Assembly (NCBI GenBank): GCA_963786675.1
Contig: CAWAZY010000001.1
Location: 372,001-436,000, forward strand
Origin: JAGVSR01 sp963786675
Lineage (GTDB): Bacteria; Pseudomonadota; Alphaproteobacteria; Rhizobiales; Hyphomicrobiaceae
Direction: 5' to 3'
DNA length: 64,000 bases
How positions within the stretch are numbered: position 1 is the first letter of the stretch; the number at the start of each line of letters is the position of its first letter. The translations under genes and the position numbers were made by a program. Under the pieces are notes generated by a model, which worked only from the letters and a program-made list of their open reading frames with translations, did not search any database and was not told the DNA's origin. Shown in pieces: positions 8,843 through 18,603 of the stretch.

Positions 8843-10216
8843 GTGCGTTTTTCTCTGAGGCTCGGCCTCATCCTTGCCATTGCCGCCATTCTTGCCAGCA
8901 CCCTGCTCGTCAGTGCCGTGCTGACCTATTGGCATGCCTCGCACAAGCTCGACGTCGAGATGGAAAGTTCCATCGCCACCGCTCAGAGAACGATCCGCGT
9001 TGCCTTGCAGGACATCGCTGACGCTCCAAGCGATAGCCGCCAAGTGGCCCGCCTGATCCGCACGTTCGACGACAATCGCCATGTCCGCGTTGAGTTGCGA
9101 TCCGCCGATGGCCGCTCGCTGCTCTCCTCCAAGCCAGCCGCGACATCCGGCGACATGCCGGAATGGTTCTATCGCATCCTTCAACCCGCCGAACCGACGG
9201 CGACCATCAGCCTGAACCCGCCCACGGGCACCGGCGACCAGATCATCGTCACCGCCGTACCCCGCAACGAAGCGGGTGAAGTCTGGGGCGACGTCAAACT
9301 TCACCTTTCGACGCTTTTGCTCTTCTGCGTTCTCGCGCTGGCTATCCTTTCGGCTCTGCTGGGCTATGCGCTCAGTCCGCTCAGCCGCCTGCTTGCAGCC
9401 TTCGATAAAATCGGGCGTGGCCGGTTCGGCGAAGCTATCCCCGTTTCCGGACCCATCGAGCTTGAACAGCTCGCGCAAGGGTTCAATCGCATGTCCTCGA
9501 TGTTGAGCGACATCGAATCGCAGAACCGCAAGCTCGATGCGCAGTTGGAGAAGTTGCAGGAGGAGGAACGCGCCAGCCTCGCCCGCGACCTGCATGACGA
9601 AGTCGGTCCGCTTTTGTTTTCCATCGATGTGGATGCGACGACAATCCGCGGCCTCGCAGATCAAGAGATGGAGCCCCGGGTCGGGGAACGGGCCAGCGCC
9701 ATTCTTGATGCCGTCGCCCAAGTGAAAGAGCAGGTGCGCAATATTCTCTGGCAGCTGCGACCCGGCCTGCTACTCGACCTAGGACTGCGCAATGCCCTGG
9801 AAAATCTCATCAGTTCGTTCAAGGCGCGCCACCCGGGCGTGTCATTCACGCTGCAGATGTCCGATCAAAAGTACACTTCTGTGCTTTCGGCAACGCTCCT
9901 GGCCATCACGCGGGAGGCCGTGCAGAACGCCATAAAGCATGGGCAGCCGCAGTCCGTCGAAGTCCGCATTACCCATACGGGCACGGGTTATATCGAGCTG
10001 ACGGTCCGCGACGATGGCGGCGGGCTGTCATCGGAAGGCCGGTCCGGAAGCCTCGGCGTCATCAGCATGCGCGAGCGTGCGGAAATGGCCGGCGGCACAA
10101 TCGACATCTCTAACATCTCCGGCGGAAAAGGCGTCGAAGTACGTCTCGTCGTCCCCTCTGGAAGTACCGCTGAGCGGTCCTCCACATCAAAACTAACGTC
10201 TGCAACTTTGCAATGA
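8843..10216 (+). CDS. Sensor histidine kinase, NarX/UhpB (HisKA_3) family
   Basis: This is a membrane histidine kinase of about 457 residues. A first membrane segment (about 5-27) and a second (about 155-178, LLLFCVLALAILSALLGYAL) bracket a periplasmic sensor of roughly 125 residues. A HAMP linker (about 180-230) leads to the dimerisation helix with RDLHDEVG (phosphoacceptor His near 251) and an HATPase domain with the N box EAVQNAIKH and G box VRDDGGG. HisKA_3 kinases pair with LuxR/NarL response regulators, and one follows 12 bp downstream. I prefer the GTG at 8843, since the upstream TTG lies inside the palindrome. The signal is unknown. Confidence 0.88.
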   Translation: MRFSLRLGLILAIAAILASTLLVSAVLTYWHASHKLDVEMESSIATAQRTIRVALQDIADAPSDSRQVARLIRTFDDNRHVRVELRSADGRSLLSSKPAATSGDMPEWFYRILQPAEPTATISLNPPTGTGDQIIVTAVPRNEAGEVWGDVKLHLSTLLLFCVLALAILSALLGYALSPLSRLLAAFDKIGRGRFGEAIPVSGPIELEQLAQGFNRMSSMLSDIESQNRKLDAQLEKLQEEERASLARDLHDEVGPLLFSIDVDATTIRGLADQEMEPRVGERASAILDAVAQVKEQVRNILWQLRPGLLLDLGLRNALENLISSFKARHPGVSFTLQMSDQKYTSVLSATLLAITREAVQNAIKHGQPQSVEVRITHTGTGYIELTVRDDGGGLSSEGRSGSLGVISMRERAEMAGGTIDISNISGGKGVEVRLVVPSGSTAERSSTSKLTSATLQ

Positions 10217-10228
10217 GCGAAAAGTAAA

Positions 10229-10858
10229 ATGGTCAAACTACTGGTCATCGACGACCACGATATCGTGCGCCAAGGCGTGCAGCGCCTTCTTTCCCTAATG
10301 CCCGGCACTGTGGTGAACGAAGCTGCCTGTGTCGAAGCCGGCTATGCTGCCTTCGAGAGGGATCGGCCCGATGTCGTTATTCTGGATATCAATCTGGATG
10401 GGGGTAGCGGATTGGAACTTCTAGGTCGATTGCGCGCCGTGGATGAGCGCGTGAAGGTCGTGATGTTCTCGATGCACGCCGACCCAACCTACGCCAATCG
10501 CGCGCTGCGCACAGGCGCAACGGGATTTGTCAGCAAGAGTGCCGGCGCGGAAGAATTGATCGATGCCGTGAAGGCGGCTCTGTCCGGGCAGCGCTACATC
10601 GACAAACGATTGGCTCAGGAAATGGCGCTCAATCCCATCGAGGGCGATCCGCTGACGTCCCTCACCAACCGCGAATCCGAAATCCTGCGTCTGCTCGGCG
10701 AAGGCAAGAGCTTGAATGAAATCGCGAGTACATTCGGCATCGCGTACAAGACCGTCGCGAACACATGTACGCGGCTGAAGGAAAAGCTCGGCGTCGATCG
10801 GACGGCGGATCTCATTCGCATCTCGATCGAGCGCATGACGCCGCGGTCGCCGGGCTGA
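10229..10858 (+). CDS. NarL/FixJ family response regulator
   Basis: This two-domain response regulator has 209 residues. The receiver domain carries the acidic pair Asp8-Asp9, the phosphoacceptor Asp53 in VVILDINLD and a conserved Lys in FVSKSAG. The output domain (about 140-205) is a LuxR-type helix-turn-helix with LTNRESEILRLLGEGKSLNEIA. It follows the histidine kinase by 12 bp and is probably its partner. The recognition-helix region has an unusual sequence (YKTVANTCTRLKEKL) with a Cys. The palindrome before the kinase gene is a candidate target. Confidence 0.9.
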   Translation: MVKLLVIDDHDIVRQGVQRLLSLMPGTVVNEAACVEAGYAAFERDRPDVVILDINLDGGSGLELLGRLRAVDERVKVVMFSMHADPTYANRALRTGATGFVSKSAGAEELIDAVKAALSGQRYIDKRLAQEMALNPIEGDPLTSLTNRESEILRLLGEGKSLNEIASTFGIAYKTVANTCTRLKEKLGVDRTADLIRISIERMTPRSPG

Positions 10859-10873
10859 AGGCTCTTAGAGCGG

Positions 10874-11980
10874 TCAATGTTCCTTCAGGGCATGCGCGAT
10901 GATTTTGCGCATGACCGACGGCAGCGCCGCATGGGCCAGATCGCGGCGCGGCACCCAGTGGCACCGGTCGGGTTCGGCCCAGAACGTCAACGGTGTGTCG
11001 ACGGGCACGATGGCGCGGAGCACCTGAAGCTCAAGGCGGAAATGCGTGAAGATGTGCACCACGCCGCCGGGCACAGGCCACCAGTCGGCACGAACAGGCG
11101 CGCCGGCCGCCGCCATGTCTTGAGCCAGCGGGGTATCCGACCAATCGGTTGAGGGCACCTCCATCATGCCGCCGAGCAATCCGGCTGGAGGGCGCTTGCG
11201 CAGCAGGACCGACCCATCCTCACGCAGGACCAGAAAGGCCGTGCCATGACGCACCGGCCGTTCGCCCTTGGCCATGCGTGCAGGCAGAACGCCGGCGATC
11301 CCCGTGGCATTGGCATGGCAATCCTGCTGCAACGGACACATGAGGCAGGACGGCCGCTTCGGCGTGCAGATCGCCGCGCCCAGATCCATCATGGCCTGGG
11401 CAAAATCACCGGCGCGCCGCGCTGGCGTGAGCGTGGCCGCGAGCCGCTTGATCTCGGACTTTGAACTGGGCAGCGGACGCGTCACCGCAAACAGGCGCGC
11501 CACGACACGCTCGATATTTCCATCGACCGGCGTCGCCGGGGATCCGAACGCGATGGCCGCGATGGCCGCGGCGGTATACGGGCCGATGCCCGGCAATGCC
11601 CGCAGATCCACTTCGGCGCGTGGGAACTGTCCATCCTCGCGGGCCGCGATGGCCTGGGCGCACGCATGTAAATTGCGGGCGCGGGAATAGTAGCCAAGCC
11701 CCGCCCACATGCTGAGCACATCGTCGAGCGGCGCGACGGCCAAGTCTGCGACCGTCGGCCAGCGCCGCACGAACCGTTCGTAGTATGGGATGACGGCTTT
11801 GACCGTGGTCTGCTGCAGCATGATTTCGCTGAGCCAGACGCGATAGGGATCGGGGCGCTTGCGTCCCTTGCTGCGCCACGGCAGTTCGCGGCCCTCCTCG
11901 TCGTACCAGGCGAGCAGTGCTGCAACCGTATCGGGACCCGCAGGCCGCAACGGCAGTTGCTTTCTGGCCACGATTTCCAC
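10874..11980 (-). CDS. mutY: A/G-specific adenine glycosylase MutY
   Basis: MutY removes adenine mispaired with 8-oxoguanine. The catalytic half contains IMLQQTTV, the helix-hairpin-helix LPGIGPYTAAAIAAIAFG with the catalytic Asp in TPVDGNIERV, and an iron-sulfur cluster loop C-x6-C-x2-C-x5-C (CTPKRPSCLMCPLQQDC). The C-terminal third is the NUDIX-like domain that reads the oxidised guanine (VLRKRPPAGLLGGMMEVP). Start is a GTG at 11980 with GGAGG just upstream. It is divergent from the dciA-like gene. Confidence 0.95.
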   Translation of the reverse strand: MEIVARKQLPLRPAGPDTVAALLAWYDEEGRELPWRSKGRKRPDPYRVWLSEIMLQQTTVKAVIPYYERFVRRWPTVADLAVAPLDDVLSMWAGLGYYSRARNLHACAQAIAAREDGQFPRAEVDLRALPGIGPYTAAAIAAIAFGSPATPVDGNIERVVARLFAVTRPLPSSKSEIKRLAATLTPARRAGDFAQAMMDLGAAICTPKRPSCLMCPLQQDCHANATGIAGVLPARMAKGERPVRHGTAFLVLREDGSVLLRKRPPAGLLGGMMEVPSTDWSDTPLAQDMAAAGAPVRADWWPVPGGVVHIFTHFRLELQVLRAIVPVDTPLTFWAEPDRCHWVPRRDLAHAALPSVMRKIIAHALKEH

Positions 11981-12076
11981 GTCCCCCTCCTTCGCTACGC
12001 GAGCGAATCAGCCTTCATAGGGTAGGCACGGACTTAAGAACTGGAAACTGACTTCGTAACGCAACCTAGGCCTCGC

Positions 12077-12679
12077 ATGTCACACCGGCAAAACGTTCGC
12101 AGCACGGCTCCGGCCTGGAGCGGTATCGTCCGGGGCCGCAACCGGTCCTACGTGGCGCGGGGGCGCGGTGTGCCGGGCAAGGCGGTGGGTGCTTTCATCC
12201 CCGGACTGACGCGGAAAGCCTTTGAAAAATTTGGGTTTTCTACCGCCAGTCTGATCATGGACTGGCCGCGCATCGCGGGTGCCGACCTAGCGCTGTGGAC
12301 CGTGCCGGAGCGCGTGAAATGGCCCAAAAACGGGGACGGTTCCGTGCCGCCCGACGACGAGGGTCAGCGTCCGGGCGCTACGCTGGTGCTGCGCGTTGAT
12401 CCAGCCCGGGCGCTCGATGTCGAATACCGGGCCCGCCAGATCGTGGAACGCATCAACAGCTATTTCGGCTACCGGGCGATTGCCGAGTTGCGTCTACTCC
12501 AGGCTCCGCTTCCATCGCACGCGATGACCCATCACCGGACCCCGCCAGTTCCGGCACCGGCCCGTCCGGCCGAACAGCCCCGGCAAGATGCACCCGTTGC
12601 CTTTGGAGATGATCCGCTAGGGCAGGCCCTGTCCCGCCTTCAGGCCGGCATCGCGACATCGGGCAAGCCAAGGGCTTGA
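12077..12679 (+). CDS. DUF721 (DciA-like) protein
   Basis: This 200-residue protein belongs to the DUF721/DciA family, whose studied members help load the replicative helicase DnaB. The family core is at about residues 38-145 (LTRKAFEKFGFSTASLIMDWPRIAG, then LVLRVDPARALDVEYRARQIVERINSYFGYRAI). The tail is Pro/Ala-rich and probably disordered. The order mutY, DUF721, thioredoxin-like genes, smc is widely conserved in alphaproteobacteria and supports the call. The helicase-loading role is transferred from the family and untested here. Confidence 0.85.
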   Translation: MSHRQNVRSTAPAWSGIVRGRNRSYVARGRGVPGKAVGAFIPGLTRKAFEKFGFSTASLIMDWPRIAGADLALWTVPERVKWPKNGDGSVPPDDEGQRPGATLVLRVDPARALDVEYRARQIVERINSYFGYRAIAELRLLQAPLPSHAMTHHRTPPVPAPARPAEQPRQDAPVAFGDDPLGQALSRLQAGIATSGKPRA

Positions 12680-12832
12680 TCCCGTTGGCGGTACGCGGCA
12701 TTCAGTTGCCATTCAGCCGACTTTTGCCTTAATCCCGCATGCCGTGCATGCTATCGCACGGCTCGAAACGCTGTTCGCTAGCGTCTTGCCAGCGCCATTG
12801 GGACCGCGCACGGATTGACCCAGGAGCCTCTC

Positions 12833-13525
12833 GTGAAGATCAACATGTTCGCCGCCCGGCCGGCCCTTATGACACGCCGCATGGCCTTCTCTGCTGTCGC
12901 CGCCGGCCTCGTCGCCTCAGGCCTCGCCGCCGCTGTCAGCCCACTGCTGGCCCAGGCCGGTAAAGGACCGGCGGAAGTTCCCGTCGAAGAATTGATGAAG
13001 CCGGGCGATCTTGCCGACCTCGCCGTTGGTGCCGCCGACGCCAAGGTGACGATCGTCGAATACGCGTCCATGACCTGCGGTCACTGCAAGAACTTCCACA
13101 CCACGGTCTTTCCCGAACTCAAGACCAAGTACGTGGACACCGGCAAAGTCCGCTTCATTTTCCGCGAGTTTCCGCTTGATCCGCGCGCGTTCGCTGCGTC
13201 CATGCTGGCCCGCTGTGCCGGCGGCGACAAAACCATGCCGCTGATCTCGGCCCTGTTCGAGACCCAGGCGGACTGGGCGTTCGTGAAGGAAAATCCGACG
13301 CCGAAGCTGTTCGAGGTCGCCAAGCAGGCGGGCTTCACGCAGGAGAGCTTCGACAAGTGCCTGACCGATCAGGCCCTGCTCGACAAGCTGACGGCCCAGC
13401 GTACGCGCGCGGCGGAGGTATTTGGCGTCAACGCAACGCCGACGTTCTTCCTGAACGGTAAGCGTCTGACGGAATCGCCGACTGTGGAAGGCTTCGATAC
13501 GGCCCTTGAACCTCTGCTGAAATGA
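12833..13525 (+). CDS. Periplasmic DsbA-family thiol oxidoreductase
   Basis: This exported thioredoxin-fold protein has CGHC at residues 82-85 in YASMTCGHCKNFH and the cis-Pro loop VNATPTFFLNG near the end, with an alpha-helical insertion between them, as in DsbA and its BdbD-like relatives. The signal region contains TRRMAF followed by a hydrophobic stretch, which resembles a Tat signal. I choose the GTG at 12833 because AGGAG lies just upstream; a TTG at 12815 is also in frame. It probably oxidises cysteines of envelope proteins. The next gene is a lipoprotein paralogue. Confidence 0.85.
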   Translation: MKINMFAARPALMTRRMAFSAVAAGLVASGLAAAVSPLLAQAGKGPAEVPVEELMKPGDLADLAVGAADAKVTIVEYASMTCGHCKNFHTTVFPELKTKYVDTGKVRFIFREFPLDPRAFAASMLARCAGGDKTMPLISALFETQADWAFVKENPTPKLFEVAKQAGFTQESFDKCLTDQALLDKLTAQRTRAAEVFGVNATPTFFLNGKRLTESPTVEGFDTALEPLLK

Positions 13526-13551
13526 GGCTGAACGTGGCGCGAGGTTTTCAC

Positions 13552-14331
13552 ATGCGAACCCTCGCGCCCGTTTTTGCTGCCGCCCTGCTCGCCGGGGCCT
13601 GCGCGGGCGATCCCCCGCCAATCGCCACCGGGACCAGCGGCGCCCTGGGCGCCAACGTCACGGGTGAGACCAGCGAGAATAGCGGCGGTTTCAATCCCTT
13701 TGCCGAACAGCCGTCCGCGTCGAGCGGCGCGCGCCAGATCATCGCCAACCCCTCGTTGGCCGAAGTCATTCAGCCCGGCACATTGCCCGAGTTTTCACTC
13801 GGCCGTGCCGATGCCCCGGTGACGTTCATCAAATACGCCTCGCTCACCTGCCCGCATTGCAAAGCGTTCCATCGCAGCATCTTTCCCGAATTCAAACGGA
13901 CCTACATCGATACGGGCAAGGTGCGCTTCATCATCCGCGAGTTTCCGATCGGAAAAACGGCCGGCAATGCGACCATCGCGCTTCGGTGCGCGCCCATGGA
14001 CAAATATCTCGCCCTCTACGGTAAGTTCCTGGAACAACAGGCGTCCTGGGTTTCGCAAGAGGTCCGGCTGGATGCGATTTACGCCGTCGCGCAACAGGTG
14101 GGGATGACGCGGCCTGAGTTCGATCAATGCCTGCAGAATCAGGGCATGATTGATGCCTTGAAAGGGGTCAAGGACCGCGGCCGCACCTTGGGCATCATTG
14201 GCACGCCGAATTTCTTCATCAACAACAAGCTGGTGAAGTCGACGCTGACAATGGCTGAGATCCGCGCCCAAATCGATCCCTTGCTGGCTGGTGCACCAGC
14301 CGCAACCGCCAATGCCGGCCCGCCGGGCTGA
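13552..14331 (+). CDS. DsbA-family thioredoxin-like lipoprotein
   Basis: This protein has a lipoprotein signal ending in the lipobox LAGAC (residues 13-17 from MRTLAPVF), so it should be anchored in a membrane by the acylated Cys. The thioredoxin fold starts near residue 75; the active site is CPHC (100-103) and the cis-Pro loop is IGTPNFFINN. It is a paralogue of the preceding gene: both share GKVRFI-REFP after the active site. The ATG at 13552 has GAGG 7 bp upstream; an ATG at 13522 overlapping the previous stop is possible. Together the pair may give a soluble and a tethered oxidant. Confidence 0.83.
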   Translation: MRTLAPVFAAALLAGACAGDPPPIATGTSGALGANVTGETSENSGGFNPFAEQPSASSGARQIIANPSLAEVIQPGTLPEFSLGRADAPVTFIKYASLTCPHCKAFHRSIFPEFKRTYIDTGKVRFIIREFPIGKTAGNATIALRCAPMDKYLALYGKFLEQQASWVSQEVRLDAIYAVAQQVGMTRPEFDQCLQNQGMIDALKGVKDRGRTLGIIGTPNFFINNKLVKSTLTMAEIRAQIDPLLAGAPAATANAGPPG

Positions 14332-14516
14332 CGTCCGAACGTTGGACGCGATCATCGGGCACATTGGCGGAGTGTCCATGTTGCCGTTCGGTTGCGTCTC
14401 GCGTTCTAACGGGCCCTGCACGTCATGCGACTGCGGGCCAACGATACCGTTCCCGTACCGCTGGTGAGGGCCCTTTCGTTCTGCGGGCCGCCACCGATTG
14501 TGAGACTTGCGACTGC

Positions 14517-17500
14517 ATGAAGATCAACCGCCTTCGCCTTCTGGGCTTCAAGTCCTTCGTCGAACCGACCGACCTCATCGTCGAGGCCGGTTTGACGGGC
14601 GTGGTCGGTCCCAATGGTTGCGGCAAGTCCAATCTGCTTGAGGCGCTTCGCTGGGTCATGGGCGAGACCTCGCACAAGTCCATGCGCGCGGCCGCCATGG
14701 ACGACGTCATTTTTTCCGGCACGACGTCGCGGCCGGCCCGCAACTCGGCTGAAGTGACGCTGTTTCTCGACAACACGGAACGGCTGGCGCCCGCCGAATT
14801 CAATGACACGGACCTGATCGAGATCACGCGCCGCATCGAGCGCGAGGCGGGATCGGCCTACCGCATCAACGGCCGCGAAGCGCGGGCGCGCGACATCAAG
14901 ATCCTGTTCGAGGATGCCGCGACGGGCGCGCGGTCACCGGCTCTGGTCCGTCAGGGGCAGATCGCCGAGATCGTCAACGCCAAGCCAGAGCAGCGCCGCC
15001 GCGTGCTGGAAGACGCGGCCGGTATTGCTGGCCTGCACAGCCGCCGGCATGAGGCCGAACTTCGTCTGAAGGCGGCCGAAAACAATCTCGCGCGTCTCGG
15101 TGACATCATGGGCGGATTGTCGTCCCAGATCGAGAGCCTGAAGCGGCAGGCCCGGCAGGCGCGGCGCTACAAGGAAATTTCGACCGACATCCGCAAGACG
15201 GAAGCCCTGGTGCTGCATCTGTCGTGGGCCGACGCGCAGGCGCAGGTCGATCAGGAAGAAAAAAATCTCACCGACGCGACCCAGCGCTTGGGGCAGGCCA
15301 CCGAAGCGGAATCGCGCGCCTTGCGTGAAGAAGCGGAATTGTCGGAAGCGCTGCCGCCCCTGCGCGAGACGGAAGCAGGCAAGGGCGCCGCGCTTGGCCG
15401 CCTCAAGATCGAGCAGGAGACCTTCGAGAAGGAGGCCGAACGCGCGCGCCTGCGCACCGAGGAACTGACGGCGCGCAAGGATCATCTGGAAAAAGACATC
15501 GCGCGCGAGACCCGGGCCATTGCCGAGGCGCGCGAAACCCTGACACGGCTCGACGCCGATCTCGCCAAACTGGCCGACGCTGAGCAAGGCGCCGCCGACG
15601 TCGAAGCCAAGGCAACCGCCGAACTCGAGGCCCTCGAAGACAAGCTCACCGCCGCCGAAAATCATCTCGCCGATGCCACTCACAGGGCCGCAGAACAGCG
15701 CGCGCGGCGCAAGAGCCTCGATGCCGCCGTCGCCGAACGCCGCGATGCCATCGCACGCCTGGAAAAGCAGACCGCGAACCTGGAAACGCAGACGCGCGAA
15801 ATTCAGGGCCGCGCCCCCGATGTTGTCGTTCTGTCGGAGACGACGGAAAAGGGACAGCTGCTGACCGACCGCTCCGCCCGCCTGGAGCGTGACATCGAAG
15901 GTGCGGCTGGACGTGTGACGCAGGCATCCGAGGCCGCCGCGCGCCATCGTGACGAGGCCGCCGACGCGCGCTTGCTTCTGTCCACATTGAAGACCGAACG
16001 GGAAACCCTGGCCAAGCTTCTGATCCCGGTGCGCGAGGACGATCTGCCGCCCATCGTCGATGCCATGAGCGTGACCCCCGGTTACGAAGCCGCCCTCGGC
16101 GCGGCACTCGGCGAAGACCTGACAGCCCCCATTGGCGACGAAGCTCCCGTTCACTGGCGGCTTGTCCATGTGGAAAACGTCGATCCGGCGCTGCCGGCTG
16201 GCGTCGAGCCCCTGAGCCGCTATGTCGATGCACCGGCGGAGTTGCAGCGGCGTCTGTCGCAAATCGGCGTCGTGACGCAGGATCAGGGTCTGGACCTGCA
16301 AAAGCATCTTGCATCAGGTCAGCGCCTCGTCAGCGTCGAAGGCGATCTGTGGCGATGGGACGGTTATGTCGCCTCCAGCGGCGGCGCAACTCTGGCCGCC
16401 CAGCGCTTGGCCGAACGCAACCGCATGGCGGAAATCGAAGATCGCGAGCACGCCGCCCGTGCCGCCGCCAGCGCCTTGCTGGATGCGGAAAGTTCCGCCG
16501 CCGATGCCTATGCGGCGGCCCAGAATGAAGAGCGCGCCCTGCGTGCCGAGTGGCGCAAAACCCAGACGGAACTCGGGGAAACGCGCGACAAGCTGACCGT
16601 GATCGAACGGCAGGCCCGCGAGACCGAAGCCGAACTCGCCGCGGTCGGGGAAGCGCGCGAACGTCTCAATGCCGATTTTGCCGAAGCCAAGGCCCGGCTG
16701 GCCGAAACGGAAGCGGCACGCGACGCTGAAGCCCAGGCGGAAAATCTCGATCCTGTCGCCAACGCCGCCCACGAAGCGGCCCAATCCGCACGCCGCGAGG
16801 CCGGCGAGGCACGCGGCCGGTTGCAGGGTCTGCGCCGGGAACGTCAACTGAATGCAGAACGCCAAGCGTCCTGCCGCGCCGATCGCGACCGGTGGACCCA
16901 GCGTCAGGCGGGAGCCGAGCAGCAGCTGTCGACGCTGGAACAGCGGCTGACGGAGACGGCCGCCGAACTGGCGACGCTGGCCGACCTGCCCGCTCAGATC
17001 GCCGAACGCCGCCAGCACCTTCTGTCGGCGGTCGCGGACGCGGAAAGTGCGCGCCAGAAGGCCGCCGATGCGCTGGCCGAGGCGGAGAACCGGGTGCGCG
17101 CCGCCGTGCAGACGCTTCGGGCCGCCCAGGGGCAGGTTGCGACGGAACGCGAAGGCCGGGCCCGTGTCGAAGCACGGCTGGAAGGCGCGCGCACGCGGCG
17201 CCAGGACGAGGCACGGCGCATCCGCGAAACATTCGAAGTCGCGCCTGAAAACTGCCTGTCCTTGGCTGGATTGGAAGCGGGCGCGGCGCTGCCGGCGTTA
17301 CTCGATATCGACCGCCAGCTTCAGAGGCTGAAGGCGGATCGGGAGCGTCTGGGCGGGGTCAATCTCCAGGCCGACGAGGAATTGACGGTGCTCATGGAGC
17401 AGCTGACGTCCATGGAAACGGAGAAGGCCGACGTCGAGCAGGCCGTCGCCAAGTTGCGCGCGGCGATCGGGCAGCTGAACCGCGAGGGCAAGAAGCGTCT

Positions 17501-17978
17501 CGAAGAGGCATTCACGACAGTGAACGGCCACTTCCAACGGCTCTTCACGACCCTGTTCGGGGGAGGCGAGGCCCGTCTTGAAATGGTCGAATCGGAAGAA
17601 GATCCGCTCGAAGGCGGCCTGGAAATCATCGCCAAACCGCCCGGCAAGAAGCCGGCGACCTTGTCCCTTCTCTCCGGTGGCGAACAGACGCTGACCGCGT
17701 TGTCGCTTATTTTTGCGGTGTTCCTGACCAACCCGTCGCCGATCTGCGTGCTTGACGAAGTCGACGCCCCGCTCGACGACGCCAATGTGGACCGCTTCTG
17801 CACGCTCATGGAGAAGATGTCGACCGAGACCGCCACGCGATTCCTGGTCATCACGCACCACCCGATGACGATGTCCCGCATGAATCGCCTTTTCGGGGTC
17901 ACGATGTCCGAGCGCGGCGTTTCGCAGCTCGTTTCGGTGGATCTGGAAACGGCCAAGAGCTTCCGCGAGGCCGTCTAG
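14517..17978 (+). CDS. smc: Chromosome partition protein SMC
   Basis: SMC is the chromosome-condensing ATPase of the Smc-ScpAB complex. The 1153-residue chain begins with the Walker A GPNGCGKSN (31-39) and ends with the signature LSGGEQTLTAL (near 1051) and Walker B CVLDEVDAPLDD. Between them two long Ala/Glu/Arg-rich coiled coils flank a hinge domain (about residues 505-640, VDAMSVTPGYEAALGAALGEDL). The length is normal. The frame is open upstream to 14364, but homology begins at MKINRLRLLGFKSFV, so 14517 is the start. Confidence 0.97.
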   Translation: MKINRLRLLGFKSFVEPTDLIVEAGLTGVVGPNGCGKSNLLEALRWVMGETSHKSMRAAAMDDVIFSGTTSRPARNSAEVTLFLDNTERLAPAEFNDTDLIEITRRIEREAGSAYRINGREARARDIKILFEDAATGARSPALVRQGQIAEIVNAKPEQRRRVLEDAAGIAGLHSRRHEAELRLKAAENNLARLGDIMGGLSSQIESLKRQARQARRYKEISTDIRKTEALVLHLSWADAQAQVDQEEKNLTDATQRLGQATEAESRALREEAELSEALPPLRETEAGKGAALGRLKIEQETFEKEAERARLRTEELTARKDHLEKDIARETRAIAEARETLTRLDADLAKLADAEQGAADVEAKATAELEALEDKLTAAENHLADATHRAAEQRARRKSLDAAVAERRDAIARLEKQTANLETQTREIQGRAPDVVVLSETTEKGQLLTDRSARLERDIEGAAGRVTQASEAAARHRDEAADARLLLSTLKTERETLAKLLIPVREDDLPPIVDAMSVTPGYEAALGAALGEDLTAPIGDEAPVHWRLVHVENVDPALPAGVEPLSRYVDAPAELQRRLSQIGVVTQDQGLDLQKHLASGQRLVSVEGDLWRWDGYVASSGGATLAAQRLAERNRMAEIEDREHAARAAASALLDAESSAADAYAAAQNEERALRAEWRKTQTELGETRDKLTVIERQARETEAELAAVGEARERLNADFAEAKARLAETEAARDAEAQAENLDPVANAAHEAAQSARREAGEARGRLQGLRRERQLNAERQASCRADRDRWTQRQAGAEQQLSTLEQRLTETAAELATLADLPAQIAERRQHLLSAVADAESARQKAADALAEAENRVRAAVQTLRAAQGQVATEREGRARVEARLEGARTRRQDEARRIRETFEVAPENCLSLAGLEAGAALPALLDIDRQLQRLKADRERLGGVNLQADEELTVLMEQLTSMETEKADVEQAVAKLRAAIGQLNREGKKRLEEAFTTVNGHFQRLFTTLFGGGEARLEMVESEEDPLEGGLEIIAKPPGKKPATLSLLSGGEQTLTALSLIFAVFLTNPSPICVLDEVDAPLDDANVDRFCTLMEKMSTETATRFLVITHHPMTMSRMNRLFGVTMSERGVSQLVSVDLETAKSFREAV

Positions 17979-18075
17979 CGCGCAATCGGGCCTGAAGCGG
18001 GGTTTTGTCCTGCCATTTGGCGCCCCTGCGCGGTTTCGCCATACCCTTGCCCCAAGCCGCCGCGACCGGGCTTTC

Positions 18076-18104
18076 TTGACACCCCTTGGACCCGCTCATA
18101 TGGT
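18076..18104 (+). promoter_or_regulatory. Sigma-70 type promoter of the atp operon
   Basis: TTGACA (18076-18081) and TATGGT (18099-18104) are separated by 17 bp and lie 54 bp before the atpI start codon, the first gene of the F0 operon. The -35 box is a perfect consensus. Confidence 0.65.
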
Positions 18105-18157
18105 GCGGCGCGCTCGAAAACCTTTGGTTTTCGGCTGTTTCCTGAGAGGGATTCCGG

Positions 18158-18571
18158 ATGGCGGAACCAGACCAAGGGGCGTCCCCCCAAAAGGGACAGC
18201 TCAGCCCCGAGGATATCGCTGAGTTCAAACGCCGGGCCTCGGACCTGGGATCTCGGATTGACGAGGTTCAGGCGGAGAAACAGGCGGAAATCGAGGCGCA
18301 GCAGGACCGGGCCAACCGCTCGCGCGGGATGGCCTACGGGTTGCGCATGTCGTCGGAGTTGGTCGCCGCCATTATGGTCGGCGGCTTCATCGGCTACGTG
18401 CTCGATACCTGGCTTGGAACCAAGCCCTGGCTGTTCCTCGTGTTCCTGATGTTGGGGTTCGGCGCAGGCATCCTCAACATCTTGAGGGCCTTCAAGCGTA
18501 TGCAGGCCGAGATCGCCCGGGAGACCAAGGGCGACATCGGCCGGTCCGTTCCGGACGACGAAGACGACTGA
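18158..18571 (+). CDS. atpI: ATP synthase protein I
   Basis: AtpI is a small membrane protein that helps assemble the c-ring of F-type ATP synthase. This 137-residue protein has a charged N-terminal half predicted as cytoplasmic coiled coil (LSPEDIAEFKRRASDLGSRI) and two membrane helices (about 60-82 and 88-110; SSELVAAIMVGGFIGYVLD and LFLVFLMLGFGAGILNIL). It heads the operon atpI-atpB-atpE-atpF'-atpF, the F0 half of the enzyme; in alphaproteobacteria the F1 genes lie elsewhere. Confidence 0.92.
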   Translation: MAEPDQGASPQKGQLSPEDIAEFKRRASDLGSRIDEVQAEKQAEIEAQQDRANRSRGMAYGLRMSSELVAAIMVGGFIGYVLDTWLGTKPWLFLVFLMLGFGAGILNILRAFKRMQAEIARETKGDIGRSVPDDEDD

Positions 18572-18603
18572 CCGATTGACGTTTAAGAACCTGGGGTAGG
18601 GAC

